Of a stretch of DNA of 64,000 nucleotides, positions 26,330 through 38,400 are shown one piece after another; positions within the stretch are counted from its first letter, which is position 1; the number at the start of each line of letters is the position of its first letter. Position numbers and translations under genes: made by a program. The stretch comes from Cristatella mucedo (taxonomy: Eukaryota > Bryozoa > Phylactolaemata > Cristatellidae): contig WPIO01000021.1 in the NCBI GenBank assembly GCA_009760855.2, positions 808,001-872,000 on the forward strand, in the 5' to 3' direction. The notes under the pieces were generated by a model. That model was not told where the DNA came from. It was given only the letters and a program-made list of their open reading frames with translations, and searched no databases.

Positions 26330-28310
26330 TTTTCGGCAGGTTTTCTGCCCAGGAGTTCCAGCTCTGGCTGCTGTGGCTCGAAAACTGGACTGGTCACCGA
26401 CGGTTACCGGTGATACGGGTTCAACCCATGCCCATTGTAGGAGGCCAGCCGCTGCTTTCTGCACTGCTTACCAGCAGAATGGTGCTGTCGATCACCCGCA
26501 GTCGCCCGAGACTCTGAACAAAGGGGGCGGAGACCGCAGCGAGCGGCAAGAACCACTTGGGTAGGACGCAGCCGCTGCGGCTATTGACTGGGTGGAGCGG
26601 TCACGTGACTCGCTGTCCAGTAAAGTGCTCCGCGGCGTTGGGTTCGGTGGTCCTGTTGATAGCGGAGGACAACACAGTCTGCCGTAAGTAGCCTACCTCG
26701 AGCGACCGCCGCACGTTGCGAGCTGCCTCGGCAAAGCGTATTCTTCGTTCGCTGCTCCGTAGGCTTGCCTTTTAAGGCCGCTCGGCGGCGTCGCGGAGAT
26801 ATCGTCAGCAGATGCGTGTGCGTCGGCTGATGTCGAAAAGGCGTGCGACTGGCCGAGTCTGAGCGACGCAGTTTCAAACAATGAGATCTTCATGCCCGCC
26901 ACACTTCTGAGCAGATCTGACGCGCTAGCGAGCCGCGCCCTTTTCAGCGCCGACCAGAGTATGGGCGCGGCCGGACATGTCGACCTCGCCTTTTCCGGTT
27001 TCTACCCCCCCCCCCGTTCCCCAACCCAGCTGCGTAGCCGCCCTCATCGGATGTCGCCGCTACCGTTCTGGCGCGTATGTCTGCGTCCGGTGATACGCCA
27101 ACTAGTGCGGCAGCTAGTGGCGTGGTTCGAAGAATTTGCTGCGTCCGGCTATCGGCACACTAAAACCGGTGTCTTCCCGTTCGTCGTTCGCTCGCTCCCA
27201 CTCGAGGACTCGCTCCACAGGCGAATGTCGGGTGAGTGAGTGACCGAGCTGTCGCCGCTGGCAATAGGAGTTGTCCACCTCAGTGGTCAGCCACGCCGGG
27301 CAGTCGAGCGTTTTGCGTCGTCTCGTGGCGCTAGAGCTGTGCGCGGTCTATTGTTAGGAGCGCCGTGCGGCTTTTGCACCAATGTCCTTGGGCCGCAAAT
27401 GCAGCGCTTGTAGCAGCGCTCTTAGCGGCGCCAGTCCAGGCCGACGCGCGACGCGTGACATCGGCGAAGCCCTGAACCTTGCGTCGCGGCTAGCGACTTA
27501 AGCGTGCACCAGTAATACGCAGGTACGCCGACGCTAACGAAGCATTGAAGAGAGTGGTCATACCTGTCTATAACGAGTCCACATTCTTTGCGTATAGCAG
27601 CCTATTCGACAGCCTCAGAGGGCTACAGGTGTCCAGCACCGGCCATAGCAACTCTCGCATGACGGCCAATGCACAAATCAACCGCCCGAACCTCATTCTG
27701 GGGCGCACCACTACCTGGCTCAAGGTCAAGAATGCAAATGGTTTACTGCCACATGACATGGCTTTTAGGCAATCTAAAAGCAGATCATCGCACGCCAACC
27801 GGCTCCTTTTGTTATTATAATTGAGGAACCGCGATTCATATTTCGACAATCATAATCTGGCTGATGTTGCAACCCAACGTTTCACCACTGCTTGCAATGT
27901 TTGTCTCATTGGCTGAACCTTTACCTCAAGTCGAACCAGTTGCTGGTCCATACTGTTGGCGTGGCCGTGGGCCCGTGCCCGGGATGGGCTGACCTTCCGG
28001 AGCTGGACCTGACTCGAGCTTCCTTTTAATCGTCGATGCCTCTTCATCCGTAGTGCTAGCGCACGGGCACGTCCTCGTACCGCCCGGGAGACCTGCAGGG
28101 CTTCGGTGTTGCTCGCTCGAGCTCGCTCAGTCGAGATGTTGCCAATGCTGCCGGGAACTGGAGGCGTCTCTAGTCGCACTGACCGATAGCGCTGCAAAAC
28201 GGCTACATTCTTCGGTAGGCTGGCTCTTCGGATGCAGCAGCAGCAGCAGCTGCTGCAGCTGGTGCTTGCAGGGCGTGACACATAGGCACACCTCGGTTTG
28301 GGTTGGGGTG
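26330..28310. promoter_or_regulatory. GC/CpG-rich block, possible promoter region
   Basis: Base composition changes sharply to GC- and CpG-rich. It contains the palindromic E-box GTCACGTGAC (26600-26609), donor-like CCGTAAGTAG (26694) and GGTGAGTGAG (27232), and a poly-C run near 27010. Several 60-140-codon open frames on both strands (such as minus 28281-27850, basic and Arg-rich) match nothing I know. It could be the promoter and 5' exon of the nuclear receptor 8 kb downstream, another gene's exon, or foreign GC-rich sequence. Confidence 0.25.
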
Positions 28311-29097
28311 GATGCTTGGTGCTCGATCAAGGCGTCGGACCGTCGGAGGATTGACCCGCCTTTCGGCTATCCCCACGCCTTTGTAGAAGTACATGCTATA
28401 ACCGTTGTGCGCCGTAATGGACTTGGCAATCGAATCTCTCCATTTTGTACATAGGGCTGCTACATGTGAAAAAGAGCCTCGTTGGAGCACTGGCTTTGGC
28501 CATAGTACGCATGACACATTGTAATGGCCCGCTATGAGCAGCACCCACGAGAGGGCCTAAATGCACCGGTTCATTTCGTGTAGATGCAGAAGTAGCTAGG
28601 AGAGCTCTCACAAGAAGAGCTCCCTTAAGATTTTGCTGAACGAGTGCTAAATAAGCTTCGGCAGCAATTGCAGCTTTTGCAGATTATCGTGGCTGCCCCC
28701 TTGTCACTCTTCGGACCATGGCAGGTCTGTGCCGGCATCTTTTCTGTGAGATTACTTGTCCTTTCAAACCGAATGTGCCATTCAGAAATCGTTGCCTTGC
28801 TCCTGCTCCATACAGGAGGGGGCTGTCTGGCGACGAAAGTCTACTATACAACTTGCAAGCTACAGAAACAAGTTTCTGCAGTTGCTTATTAATCCAATAG
28901 AACCGAAGACATTTTAAGAGCATGTCCTTGCTAAAGCTCACTGTCGGCACTTGTCTAGGTGGTAACAAAGCAGTCTAACATGCTCGGAAGCGACACATTT
29001 TTTTAATAGGCTGTGCCTCCTGGAGATCGCTAAATGACCAGCCGTTATCTACATTACTATTCTAGGACTACCGCCCGGTCTGATAAGGTGCGCAGAT

Positions 29098-29262
29098 CCT
29101 GGGTAATCGCCCTGGAGGTAAGGTGCTCGATCTTAACGACCCAGGTCGTGGGTTCGAGTTCTGCAGTGGACGATCTTTATTTTCCACTGCCAGCAACAGT
29201 GATAGCCATTAAGGCTCTTCTAACGTTATATAGATGAGGCTGTTAAATCAGCTATTACTATT
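29098..29262 (+). mobile_element. SINE-1 copy
   Basis: Head CCTGGAGGTAAGGTGCTCGA, B box GGTTCGAGTTC (one change from the consensus), body AACAGTGATAGCCATTAAGG, tail GAGGCTGTTAAATCAGC. Confidence 0.8.
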
Positions 29263-29879
29263 ATTATTGTTATTCTAAAGCTACTACTGTCCCATTAATA
29301 ATAAGGCAACGGCAACACTCAAGCACACACAGCCATAGTCAGGACCCTTGTCCTCATGCACAGCTTATTTTTATGTAAATGCTTGCAATTAATTGTCGAT
29401 AATCTGCCTGGGCTCACGATGGCAGCTGCTGTTCGGCTGGAAGGGAGGGGCTTCGATTTTGACAGGCCTACTTTCGCCCAGCAGGAGGCTTGGCATTCAT
29501 AAACAACGACATACCTGCCTGACTTCTTCATATTTACACGAGCCTCGATCATAGGTAAAGTGCTCGTGACATTCGTGGACATGTGGCTGGAAATCTTATA
29601 TGCAAAAGAAGTTATTAGTATCGACTGGTACCGTTTCTCTTTGTCTACAATACCTATTTATTTTCTGAGAACCTACTATTAGACGTGATACAGATGTGAT
29701 AGACACTACATGCTAGCTGCTGTCACATGCCCTACTGCAATAAGTGGGGCATGAGCTGACAGTTCGCATGTAATGTCAATCCCGTCTGTATGTCATCACA
29801 AGTAGAACTAAGTCGGTTTTAGGCACTTTTCTGCAGTTAAGCCAACAGAGAGTTTTCTATTGGGTACCCAAAGCCCAAG

Positions 29880-30260
29880 CTGCTGTAGAAGATCAATTGG
29901 TGGCCACGGAAAGACAGATGTGAGAAACATAGCTGAAGTGGCAGAACAGTCTAGGACGTAAGTTGAAAGGAGCTGTCAGCAAAGGACTGTCGGAAAGGAG
30001 GCACAGGGAGGTTACTGCAAGAGCCAAGTGACTAAAGTTGTAGAAAGTTTGGCAGTTCAAGACTGGCAGAACAAAAGTCTGTACTGGTTGCCGGCAGCCT
30101 ATAAGCCTTAGAAGAGACAGCTAGTTTATTATTTTGGGACGACCCGAGGGCAGACGAAGGGTGACTTTGCAACAGTTCATCGATGTGTGAAAGAGTACAG
30201 CCGTAGCTAATCTTGCAAGCCCAAGTTGCAATTGTGCGGTTTGGGTGGCCGTGATCGTAT
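29880..30260 (-). mobile_element. Divergent LINE-B-like C-terminal fragment
   Basis: The plus text CAGTCTAGGACGTAAGTTGA, GCTAGTTTATTATTTTGGGA and GAGGGCAGACGAAGG parallels 39585-39700 of LINE-B but with many differences. It is probably a diverged subfamily. Confidence 0.5.
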
Positions 30261-32454
30261 TGAAAGCTAGGTACGATGCTTGCCAGCTTCTTGTTTGTGT
30301 CAGCCTCCCTAAGACAAAATCACACTAGCTCAAACGAGGTCAAGGAGCTGCCACTGATTAGTTCTTAGTTAGCAACTGGAATACTCAGTCCCTAATTCTG
30401 GCACGACATGTGTAGATTGACTGGTCTTGTAAGTGGTCATCAGAATACATTTTTTGTCAAAAGCCAGAGTAGTTGTCTAAATGAACACAGTTTTGCAAGT
30501 GCTTGGTGATAACCTCATGCTGCATCACTGATCATCTGCATAATTCTGAAGGAAAGCTTCTCATTCGCCTAAGGTCTCTGCCATTCAGCAGCATGGTCCA
30601 TATAAAGTACACACTGTCCATATTTGCAGATGTATGTGTAGCGTGAGAATTTGCTGTCGCATAGAATGATCTTACCGTGCTCAAAGAGCAGACACCTCCG
30701 AGACCCTCTCACCCCATACCCTGTGAGACCCACTCACCCCATACCCACCATGCAGAAATTCGGCCCCACCTTTGGAGATCCTATAATTGGGAGGGGTGAT
30801 CGCTGGCAGTTATCCGATTGCTGGCTATCATACACTATTTGGGCTGGCTATCATGCACTCTATTTGGGCTATTTCTATTGCTAGCTACAGGTGATAATAC
30901 CAGGATACGCCCTTCCAAAAGCTGCCAACCAGTAGTTGCCAGAGCATTAGACCTTGAGTTTCAGACGTTCAAAGGCAACGGCATCTATAAGCCTGCCAAC
31001 CGTGTATTCACGAGTGATCTCGAGTGGGAAAAGGGGTGTCACTGGGGGGCAACTGGATCGTTTCTGAATCAAGAACCCAGGCGAAGGACCGCCACAAAGG
31101 CACACGCCCACTCGCAAAGTTCTAGACTCTGTTTAGCCCTACACAGAAAGAACAGTTTAGAATGGCTAGGTGCTGGCGGGCAATGAACGGGCAGTGTTGC
31201 GTTCTCCCGGGCTTGCAATCTTAACAAGTTCTCGTTCAAGTAAGTAAAGTCAAGTAGGCTTTGATTCGCAAATGGTGCCGAGCCGAGCTCACTGAGAGCT
31301 CTACCGTACGTGCGCATCCATACGTTGCTATCTGCTTCAGCTGCTTGCTGATGCGTCCAGCGTTTGACCCCGAACTGAGACTGTTGCGATATCTTAGTTT
31401 TCCAAGTAAGTCGTATTCCAAGCAAGCCGCCAGGATTGTGGTACGCAGACCGAGACCGATCTGAAGTAACCGGACGGCAACCCCCCAGGGTGCTCCAGTC
31501 ACCACTATGCCTCACACCTCGGTACGATGTGTCTTCACTCTTGAATATGGCAAATGCAGAATTACCCACTCACTATGTTTATAGTACATTTGCACAGCAA
31601 CTGTTCACCATCGTCACTTGTTGTTTTCTCATGCCGGCTGAAATTTGCACATTATTATCACTAGTAATAAAACTATTAGTAATAACTATTAGTGATAATA
31701 ATAACTATAATAATAAAAATAAATAATAATTATAAGTGATAATAACGCGCAAACTGTCAAATCGTGCAATCTGCTTGACAAATTCCGTCGACTCAGCAAA
31801 GTAAAGATCAAAGACGAATTTTCCTAGGTCCTCAGATTCGCAAGCTCTTCAAAGATTATGGTTCAACAACTTGCTGCAGGGTGATGCGAAACAAGCATGG
31901 GATGCTTGTCGCCAAACGTGTCTACGAACTTTCTCAGCAGTGTTAGGGCAGAAAACTACAAGGAACTAGTAAAAGGCATGCTGATGAAGTGTCACAAACT
32001 TGGCTGCACTATGTCTCTAAAGATTCACTTCCTTCATTCCCATTTGGATTTCTTCCAACTGATTTCTGCAACTGTGGTATAGTTAGCGATTAGCATGGCG
32101 AACGTATTCATAAAGGTATCACAACAATGAAATAAAGATACCAGGGAAAATGGTCCACCACAATGCTGGCTGACTACTGCTAGACCCTCCCCAGGGATGC
32201 TCCCGACCAGCTGTACAAAAGAAGGAGACGAAATCTAAGAAGTAGTTGAGGACTTAATTTTTTACAGATATTAACCGTAGGCCTATTACTATTGGCATGC
32301 TTTTCGTGATGTAAACATTAATTTATAACATATTACAAAAAAGTCGGGCCAATTTTGCAGTTTGTCATATTCGTGTTGAGTGCATAGATATTGATAAGAA
32401 ATGTAATTTTATTTTAGTAATGACTTTTGTAAATTTTTGGACCATTGTAATAAC
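30261..32454. other. No gene recognised
   Basis: Includes a 166-codon minus open frame (31569-31069) and a 122-codon plus frame (30818-31186) that overlap each other. Neither shows a known domain. AT-rich TAA/TTA text at 31650-31740 is low complexity. Confidence 0.3.
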
Positions 32455-33650
32455 AATAATAGGAATACTAATAATACTAATAGTATATTTGTATAACACC
32501 CTCAGAAAACTTAAAGGCTTTCTGGTGCATATGCTGTAAAAAAGCATGATCAAATGGCTGGTGGTAACGTCTACTTGTCAACAAGCATAATGTGGTTAGA
32601 GGTAACATGCACAGTGTCAACATGTAAACGTGGCTAATGGTAGCATGCACAGTGTCAGCGCATATAACCGTACAATGGACAAATGATATGCATTCACTAG
32701 ATGCTGTGAGAAACAGGTGGTTTTAGCTTCTTTTTAAATGTCGCCCAGTGAGGGAATTTGATGATCAGTCGTGAGTGAGTTTCAGGCTGTGGTAGCATGC
32801 AAGCTATGGACCCGGTCTCCAAAGGATTTGAGCTGCATCTAAAGTATAGCCAAAGGATTTTTAAGTCAGAAAGTGGTTGGTACGATGTCAAGCCTGGTGG
32901 GGGAGTTCTATAAGGTAGGCTGGAGGAAGAGAATGAAAGAACATACAAGTGAGTGACAGAACTTTTGAAGTCGGTGTGCTGGCTTGACTTGAGAGCCAGC
33001 ACAGGTCGGCGAGAAGTGGAATGATGTGGCAACTGGGCCACTCACGACAGAGAAGCCTAGCTGCTGAGTTTTGCATCAATTACAATCACTTGATTGCACA
33101 GGCCCGTAGACCAACAAGCAGCGAGTTATAGAAGTCGATACGGGATGTCACAAATGTGTGGACCAATTTTGATTTAGTATCCCTGTCTAAGCAAGCCCGA
33201 ATTTTAGCAATGCAATGTAGCTGAAAGTAGGCATACTTGACTGTGAAGCTGATGTAGTCATCTACTGAAAGGTCACTTTGGAACTGGACACAGATTTCGT
33301 GCAGATTCAGCAGGAGATATGCTAGCAGGGCCGATTTAGAACATTAAGCTTTCCAATTTCTGAGTCACACCACGTTTGCCCATAACTAATAAGTTGGTTT
33401 TATTTTCATTCATTTTGAGAACGTTTTCTACCGTCCATGTGCAAGAATCCACTTTAAACGAGCTCTGACTCTTATCAATATTAGCTAACAAGTCTAGTAA
33501 AGATAAGCATGATAAGCAAGCATTTAATCCAAGAACTAGCATTGAACAATGGAACACGAATTCATTCAGAGTTAAGTGAAATATTGATAACAGTAGATTG
33601 GAAGGAGTGTGTATTTTGAATAAAGCAGCAACCAAACTATTAAGCTCAGC
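32455..33650 (-). mobile_element. LINE-A copy, decayed
   Basis: Tail with AT-rich repeats at 32455-32545. The C-terminal domain is at about 32700-33090 (minus strand: PLLADLCWLSSQA, SLPPAYLIELPHQA). The RT end is at about 33340-33640, including NKTNLLVMGKRGVTQKLE. Several stops and frameshifts. Confidence 0.8.
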
Positions 33651-33824
33651 AAAGAGATGCCGGGAGCATGCTATGGCTGGTGATGTACAGATGTAGCCTC
33701 CTGTGGTGGTCGAATAGAAATGTTATAAAATAGAGACACTGACTCTTCATTTTAGGGTACGTTTGCACTTTACTGATGCAGTGCTGTGCTACCGTCAGAA
33801 TAGCTGAATGTTTAGAGGCAGCTC

Positions 33825-34085
33825 CTGGGTCTCAGCCTAGCGGGCAGGGCACTTACACTTCAAAACCCAGGTCGTGGGTTCGAATCCTGCAGCAGGCAAT
33901 TCTCCATTGTCCTCTGCAAGTGGGGGATAAAACAATGTAACCTGATTCGACAGCCTCTTTTATATAGCAGCAGAAGAGCCTTCACGGCTATCACCACCTC
34001 TTGCAGTGGACAATAAAGGACAACCCACTGCAGGACTCGAACTCACGACTTGGATCGTGAAGAGCAAGCACCTTGAGGGTGCTTC
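33825..34085. repeat. Two SINE-1 copies in opposite orientation
   Basis: Plus-oriented copy 33825-33945 with B box GGTTCGAATCC, directly followed by a minus-oriented copy 33945-34085 (text CTTCACGGCTATCACCACCT; B box reads GAGTTCGAGTCC on the minus strand). The tails meet in the middle, so an RNA through here could fold into a long hairpin. Confidence 0.8.
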
Positions 34086-34169
34086 AAACTGGCCTAAGGG
34101 TCCATCTTCTTGTGTGGCCTACTAAGCAAGCACGATTCCAATTGGTTGTGGGGGCACAGTAGCAGCACG

Positions 34170-34459
34170 TTTAGCATTATCAGCCAGTCTTTTAACACCT
34201 GATGATGCTGAGATACTCAGCAGCAGTGGCAGTGAAGGTGAAGATGCCGAGTTGGGGGTGGGGGGACCCTTAGGATTTTCAGGCAGTGCATCATCCACCT
34301 GTCAACATAAAGGCTGTGCATCTGCTGTTACAAGCAATGTAAATTTAGGGAGGGGCCTCGGGCTGCAAACGTTGCAAACTGCAAGCAAAGCCACTGGAAG
34401 GCATGCCCCAAAGCCTGCCATCAGGCCTGCATTTTCTAAGCAGCACACTGCTGGCTAAT
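34170..34459 (+). other. Possible exon or ORF end, unrecognised
   Basis: One frame reads PDDAEILSSSGSEGEDAEL, an acidic Ser-rich casein-kinase-like stretch. It continues to a TAA at about 34457 through a Gly/Ala/Thr-rich part. An acceptor-like sequence (cagccag) lies just before. It could be a 3' exon of an unseen gene or chance. No homology was recognised. Confidence 0.15.
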
Positions 34460-34604
34460 TACTTCGAAACTATCAAAACGTACCCACACTTTTAGCACTA
34501 GCCCTAGCCGTTGATTGGGTTACTATCCTGGGCCATTATGCCAGGTGACCCTTCTCTGAATCTCTCTGTCGGATGGGGGTGCAATCCAAAGGGTCATTGC
34601 TACT

Positions 34605-34775
34605 TGCCGCCCTGGTTTGGCCCAGTGGTTAAGGTGCTCACCCGACCAAGGTCAAGGTGAATGCATTTGATGACGGGAGGTCGTGGACTCGAACCCTAGG
34701 CCAATGCGAAGCGTCTGGATCAGAGATTTGGTTCTCTTGGGGTGCTATACAAATGAATTATATTTTTATACATTT
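34605..34775 (+). mobile_element. SINE-2: tRNA-like head plus LINE-A tail
   Basis: A box TGGCCCAGTGG is exact. The B-box region is GGTCGTGGACTCGAACCC. The 3' part TTGGTTCTCTTGGGGTGCTA matches the LINE-A tail (AAGTTCTCTGAGGGCGCTTT). About 170 bp. Confidence 0.75.
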
Positions 34776-34955
34776 TACTTCTTCATATTGTCACGTGCTT
34801 ATTGTTTGCATTTTAAAGGTAAGCAAGCCAACATTCTGTCGGCTCATTCAGTCAAACTATTGGACAGGGGTGTGTAAGAGACTTGGCCGGTGCCAGGCTG
34901 GCTATGGCTAAACCGAGCATAACATTGTTCATGTCGTCTGCAGTGTGTGTGCCTG

Positions 34956-34958
<3 letters not shown>

Positions 34959-35029
<71 letters not shown>
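34959..35029. repeat. (GT)n just upstream of the nuclear receptor
   Basis: About 35 GT units ending 189 bp before the chosen start codon. It could lie in the 5' UTR or its flanking intron. Confidence 0.97.
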
Positions 35030-35030
<1 letters not shown>

Positions 35031-35217
35031 CTCGTTGTAAAATAGGCCGAAAGATTGCTAAAAGGGGGTGGAAGGAAGTTTTTTGTGCTTTCGAAGGAAG
35101 CTTGTTTGTGGAACGGATGAGGCTTCAGCTCTGGTTTACCACATTATCGATTGGGCGCTGGGGATGAGCGTTGCTCCGGTTGCAGGTGGGGCAATAGGCC
35201 ATTTGGCTGTATTTGGG

Positions 35218-35433
35218 ATGGACCCAGCTGACAGTGACAGAAGTAAAGATCAGCAGCCCAGGCAGCAGCAGCAGCCCGGGCAGCAGCAGCAGCAACGTAG
35301 ACGTCAGAAAATTGCCGACAAGGACAGCCTGAGCTGTCAGGTGTGCGGGGACAAGGCAAATGGATACAACTTCGGTGCTATAGCCTGTGAATCTTGTAAG
35401 GCCTTCTTCCGGAGGAATGCCCTCAAGCACCAG
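35218..35433 (+). CDS. HR96: Nuclear receptor exon: Gln-rich N-terminus and zinc finger 1
   Basis: Encodes [10 protein letters not shown], a run of QQQQ repeats from CAG codons, then [20 protein letters not shown] and CKAFFRRNA. Donor CAG|GTTAGT in phase 0. A possible acceptor (ggttgcag) lies just upstream, ending at 35186. The reading frame stays open further 5'. Confidence 0.93.
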
Positions 35434-38400
35434 GTTAGTGGCACCCAGATGAGTTTGCCCACCGAGGCAGCTGCTTGCTGCTTTGGCCCGAGTAACGACC
35501 GGTGGCAGCTTGCCGCAGTAGCCGCAGAGCATGTCGTCCCTGCCTGGGAAGGAAGCGCTGGTCCAAGTGCTTTTTTATCGTTCATTTTTTACTGTTTTAC
35601 CTAGTGTTCGATTTGTGACTGCACGCCATTTTTCTAATTGAATGTTAGTAAACAAATAATTCTTATGCTTTAGAATAACTAAAAAGAAAGTAAGACATTG
35701 CCATGCTTGTCGTTAGATATGAGCATGGGCAAACCACTGCCAGCTGAAGAAGCATTAATTGCTTAGAAATTAGTCATTTTGAGCCGATTTGTAAGGTGCA
35801 TGATGCTGCATGTGACCACACATAGTTGACTGCAGAAAAGTGGGGCTGTATTAATTCAGGCTGCCGATCGTGCTAGGGATCTCGTTGTAGAAGGCTTCTA
35901 CCTCGTGACCCTGTTCTAGTTGACCGAGGTCTGATTGCTACACGAAGAATGCAGATGAGGGAGGGCTGAGGGAAAGGTATCTCCCAAGCCAGCATCGATA
36001 TGGCATGAACAGGCATATGCATGAACTAGAAGGCTGTTAAAGATTGGTAATAAGCATTACATGCGCTAATGTTGATGGGTGAAAGGACAAGCTGTATTAT
36101 AGTTCAGGCTGGTGAACATGCAGCCAGGAAAATGACGTGGGAAAGGTAAAGGCGTTGAGGGTAAGGGCTTATGTAGCCATCACTGCACCACACCGAAAGA
36201 CGGGCTGCCTTGCTGTGGACAGTTTTGCACTGGTCTAATCTATTTAGGCTTAAGAGGGTGGCCAATCCCGGGTTGGAGATGCTGTATATGTGCTTTACAG
36301 TATATGGCCAATAATATATAGTGGGGCAGCCGTTAGACCGTCGTCTAAGCCTTGATTCCTTGTTAGGCTTTAGTTTTAATAAGGGAGGTCTAGGTGGAAT
36401 AGTCATAATCCGCTAAAGACAGCTGAAGTGCTGAAGCTGACTACATTCAGTCTGCCTTGGAGGGGGCCGCCAGAATGGGGCTGCTGGGCAACAGCCCTCT
36501 CTTTGGCAGACTTGTTAGGGGCAGGTTGGGTAGCTGGGAAAGATGAAGAGCCCCTCGATGAAATCTTGCGCAATCCTTGTACATCGAAACAAACTACTGG
36601 CGGCAAAAGGAAGTGGTGTTGTGTCTGCTTAGCAGAAAGCACTGCAGCCTTTGGATTAATCGATGTTTACGTTGGCCACCGTTCAGAAAGCGTTCATCGT
36701 TCAGAAACCCTTACTTGCTTTGTCAGTATAACAGATTGTTTTGCATCGCTACAACGTTCCAGCCGATGTAGGCTTTTTGTACGTTGAAGCTGAGACTGTT
36801 TTCTGAGCTAGCTGGGAAGACAAAAGTGTGCTAGCATGTAATTTTTGACGATCTCTGGTCTATTATGCTTGCATTGATCACGAGGAAGAGTCGATGGCAT
36901 CCTGGTTTTGCACTTCTTGCATATACGTATGTGCCAACTTTGCACTCATTTTTGCTGCATACTTTAAGGTGATGTTTTTTTCAATCTAGGATCTGAGATG
37001 TACTTTTGAAGGAAATTGCAAGATTGATCCATTTACTCGAAAATTCTGCACTGCCTGTCGCTTAAAGAGGTGCTCGGACATCAACATGAAAAAGGAGTGG
37101 ATACTGGGTGAGTCTGTCATCTTAGCAAGCAAACAAGTTTTTAGCAGCTTTGGTTCCCATCAGATGACCACCATGATTCATACTTTTTGGGTGACGTGGT
37201 CACTTTGGGGGATCGACGTGTAATCGTGGGTAAACTCTTATATGTCATTGTTGCAGGATCTACACCCTTGTTGTAGTCACATAAGCACATAAGCAGTTGT
37301 TTAAGGACGGCATAACTCCACCAAGCACACGACAACATAGCATCACAGCAGATGGCCTTTGATCGTTCTTTATTTTGGAATTTCTGCTTTTCTTACATTC
37401 ACTGTTAAACGTCGAACACAATTTAGCCATTCAGGGTCGAGTAGTGCTGCTGGAGACTGCTTCTAGCAGTTATCCCCACCTGCTTGGAGTCGTGTAAGTG
37501 GAGCAGGGAACACAGTCTCCGGCCACCGGCCAGATGTAATGTTTGCAGCACGGCACACAAATCGCAAGTGAAAGCATACACGTGCAGTACACATTCAAGC
37601 AATGCACTTAAATTCGTCTCGAGCATTACCGGATGTTTGGTGGAATTTAAAGCCGAGACTCAGAGCATTGCTTGGAGCACTGTAGAACGGTTGTTTCCAT
37701 AGCTCAATCTTGATAGCACTGTGACCGGCTATCTAGAGGTCATGAAATCACTCCATGTTCGAGGCAAAACACTCAGTTGCAAGGCAACTGGCCTTTGGTT
37801 GTTTAGTTTTATGAAAAAGACAAAATAAAGTCACTAGTTCTGTCTAGCATTTGCAAGAATACATGTAGGGTATTGTGTTTTACCTCTAACGAAGCTCAAA
37901 TTTTTATTTATTCAGTCTCAGGTGTTCATTGCGATATTCCTTCACTCTATTCGGCTCAGAAGTAACCTGGTTGCTCTACCTTATCCCGTGCATGAGTTCA
38001 GCAGTCCAAATAATTGAAGTCCTGCCATCTTTTGTTGACTATTAGGTTAACCCAAACCAATTTTCATGTAGTTTGAGGAACAGTAGCTTTTGTTTTACTG
38101 CTGTGAGCCGGCTTGTCTGCCATTTGGGGTCCATAAGCCGTCTGTACTCTTTATTTCCCAGATGGATGCCCCAACCCGTAGTGGAAGTGCCTGCACCTGC
38201 AAAGGGATGGTTGTCTCTGTGGAAGACAGCGATCAGTCGATTGCTACTTGGCATCATCACTTGATTTGGGTGATTGAAGATGACCCTCTTGACCATCACA
38301 GTTAGTTTTTTTCTGGAATGATCTATTCGGTTCGTTTCACAAAATCATTAGTGTCTGCCTTGGATTACATACGCTGGCCAGCTAGCAGTGTGAGGTTAGT

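Noticed and set aside
31069-31569. 166-codon minus-strand ORF
   Set aside because: It overlaps another long open frame on the plus strand and has no splice context or recognisable domain.
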